This document shows, in pieces, positions 23,825 to 24,192 of a DNA stretch of 24,192 nucleotides. The position numbers were made by a program, and so were the translations under genes. The notes beneath the pieces are model-generated. The model was not told the DNA's origin. It did not search any database and saw only the letters and a program-made list of their open reading frames with translations. The DNA lies in contig CAZKYP010000026.1 in NCBI GenBank assembly GCA_964556885.1, positions 1 to 24,192 of the forward strand, read 5' to 3'. Every line of letters starts with the position of its first letter. Within the stretch, counting starts at the first letter, position 1. This DNA is from CAZKYP01 sp964556885 (GTDB lineage Bacteria > Planctomycetota > Phycisphaerae > Sedimentisphaerales > Anaerobacaceae).

Positions 23825-24192
23825 AAGTCCATACCCTTCTAAATCTGATAAAACTCCAAACAACCTACGCAATATCGACACAGCCTGTATTTTTTCTTTA
23901 GCCCGCCAACTGATCGTTTCCTTAACGCCCCATAACCAAACCACCATATAGTGTGTTTGTATATGCATGAATTACAACATATAGATAAGGATTGATATTA
24001 GCCGAGCACTCCTGTGTCTTTGTCCAATAAAAACATACTTGTTGAAAAACCAATTAAAGCTACAAAAAAGGAACATAATTTTTCTTTTTTCCCAATAAGC
24101 CGGAAATATTTGATATTTTATCGTAAACGGACTCGAATTTAAGACTTCTATAATAGTAGATTGCCGGCCGGCCGAAGGCGAAGAATTGGGTT
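23825..24192. other. Right-edge region without a recognised gene
   Basis: The first 144 bp are an open minus-strand extension of the 49-residue protein. The rest is AT-rich with A- and T-runs. A TATAAT on the plus strand at 24149-24154 lacks a matching -35 box at the right distance. A short GC-rich stretch at 24163-24180 may be the beginning of something cut by the window edge. Confidence 0.4.

Overview
The window looks like a piece of chromosome from a moderately AT-rich planctomycete, most likely of the class Phycisphaerae. This is an inference from protein style: very large GspK- and GspG-like pseudopilins, a DNRLRE/LamG extracellular protein with DPNDPN-type loops, a DUF2752 membrane protein, HEAT-repeat proteins, a tiny SKxELIEYI-type protein, and a membrane-anchored GspE-like protein beside PilT. 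No rRNA, tRNA, insertion sequence or CRISPR array was seen.

Left part (1-4117). A large secreted multidomain protein on the minus strand runs off the left edge, so its C-terminus is missing. It is preceded by about 770 bp of AT-rich non-coding DNA with several inverted repeats. Next come a divergent pair: a DUF2752 membrane protein (minus) and an inositol monophosphatase-family enzyme (plus). Their predicted promoters overlap at the -10 boxes.

Central part (4127-14857, minus strand). A nine-gene operon is read from a good sigma70-type promoter at 14898-14926. Its order is assembly ATPase (GspE/PilB), inner-membrane platform (GspF/PilC), two enlarged GspG-like pseudopilins, a normal-sized GspG, then GspH-, GspI-, GspJ- and very large GspK-like minor pseudopilins. 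Together these form the cytoplasmic motor, platform and pseudopilus of a type II secretion or type IV pilus-like machine. No secretin, GspC/L/M (or PilM/N/O) or prepilin peptidase is present, so the system must be completed elsewhere.

Right part (15306-24192). This holds a secreted protein of unknown function, an MgtE magnesium transporter, a five-helix membrane protein and a HEAT-repeat protein. It also holds a plus-strand cluster of PilT retraction ATPase, a membrane-anchored GspE-like protein whose Walker A lysine and Walker B aspartate are replaced, and a CvpA-like membrane protein with a long extra domain. A 49-residue protein lies near the right edge.

The most unusual items are the degenerate, membrane-tethered secretion ATPase next to PilT, the set of three GspG-type pseudopilins sharing a calcium-loop-like signature, the oversized GspK, and a dyad-containing promoter with a 19-bp spacer in front of the secreted protein. 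Functional calls rest on motif recognition by eye; no database search was run.
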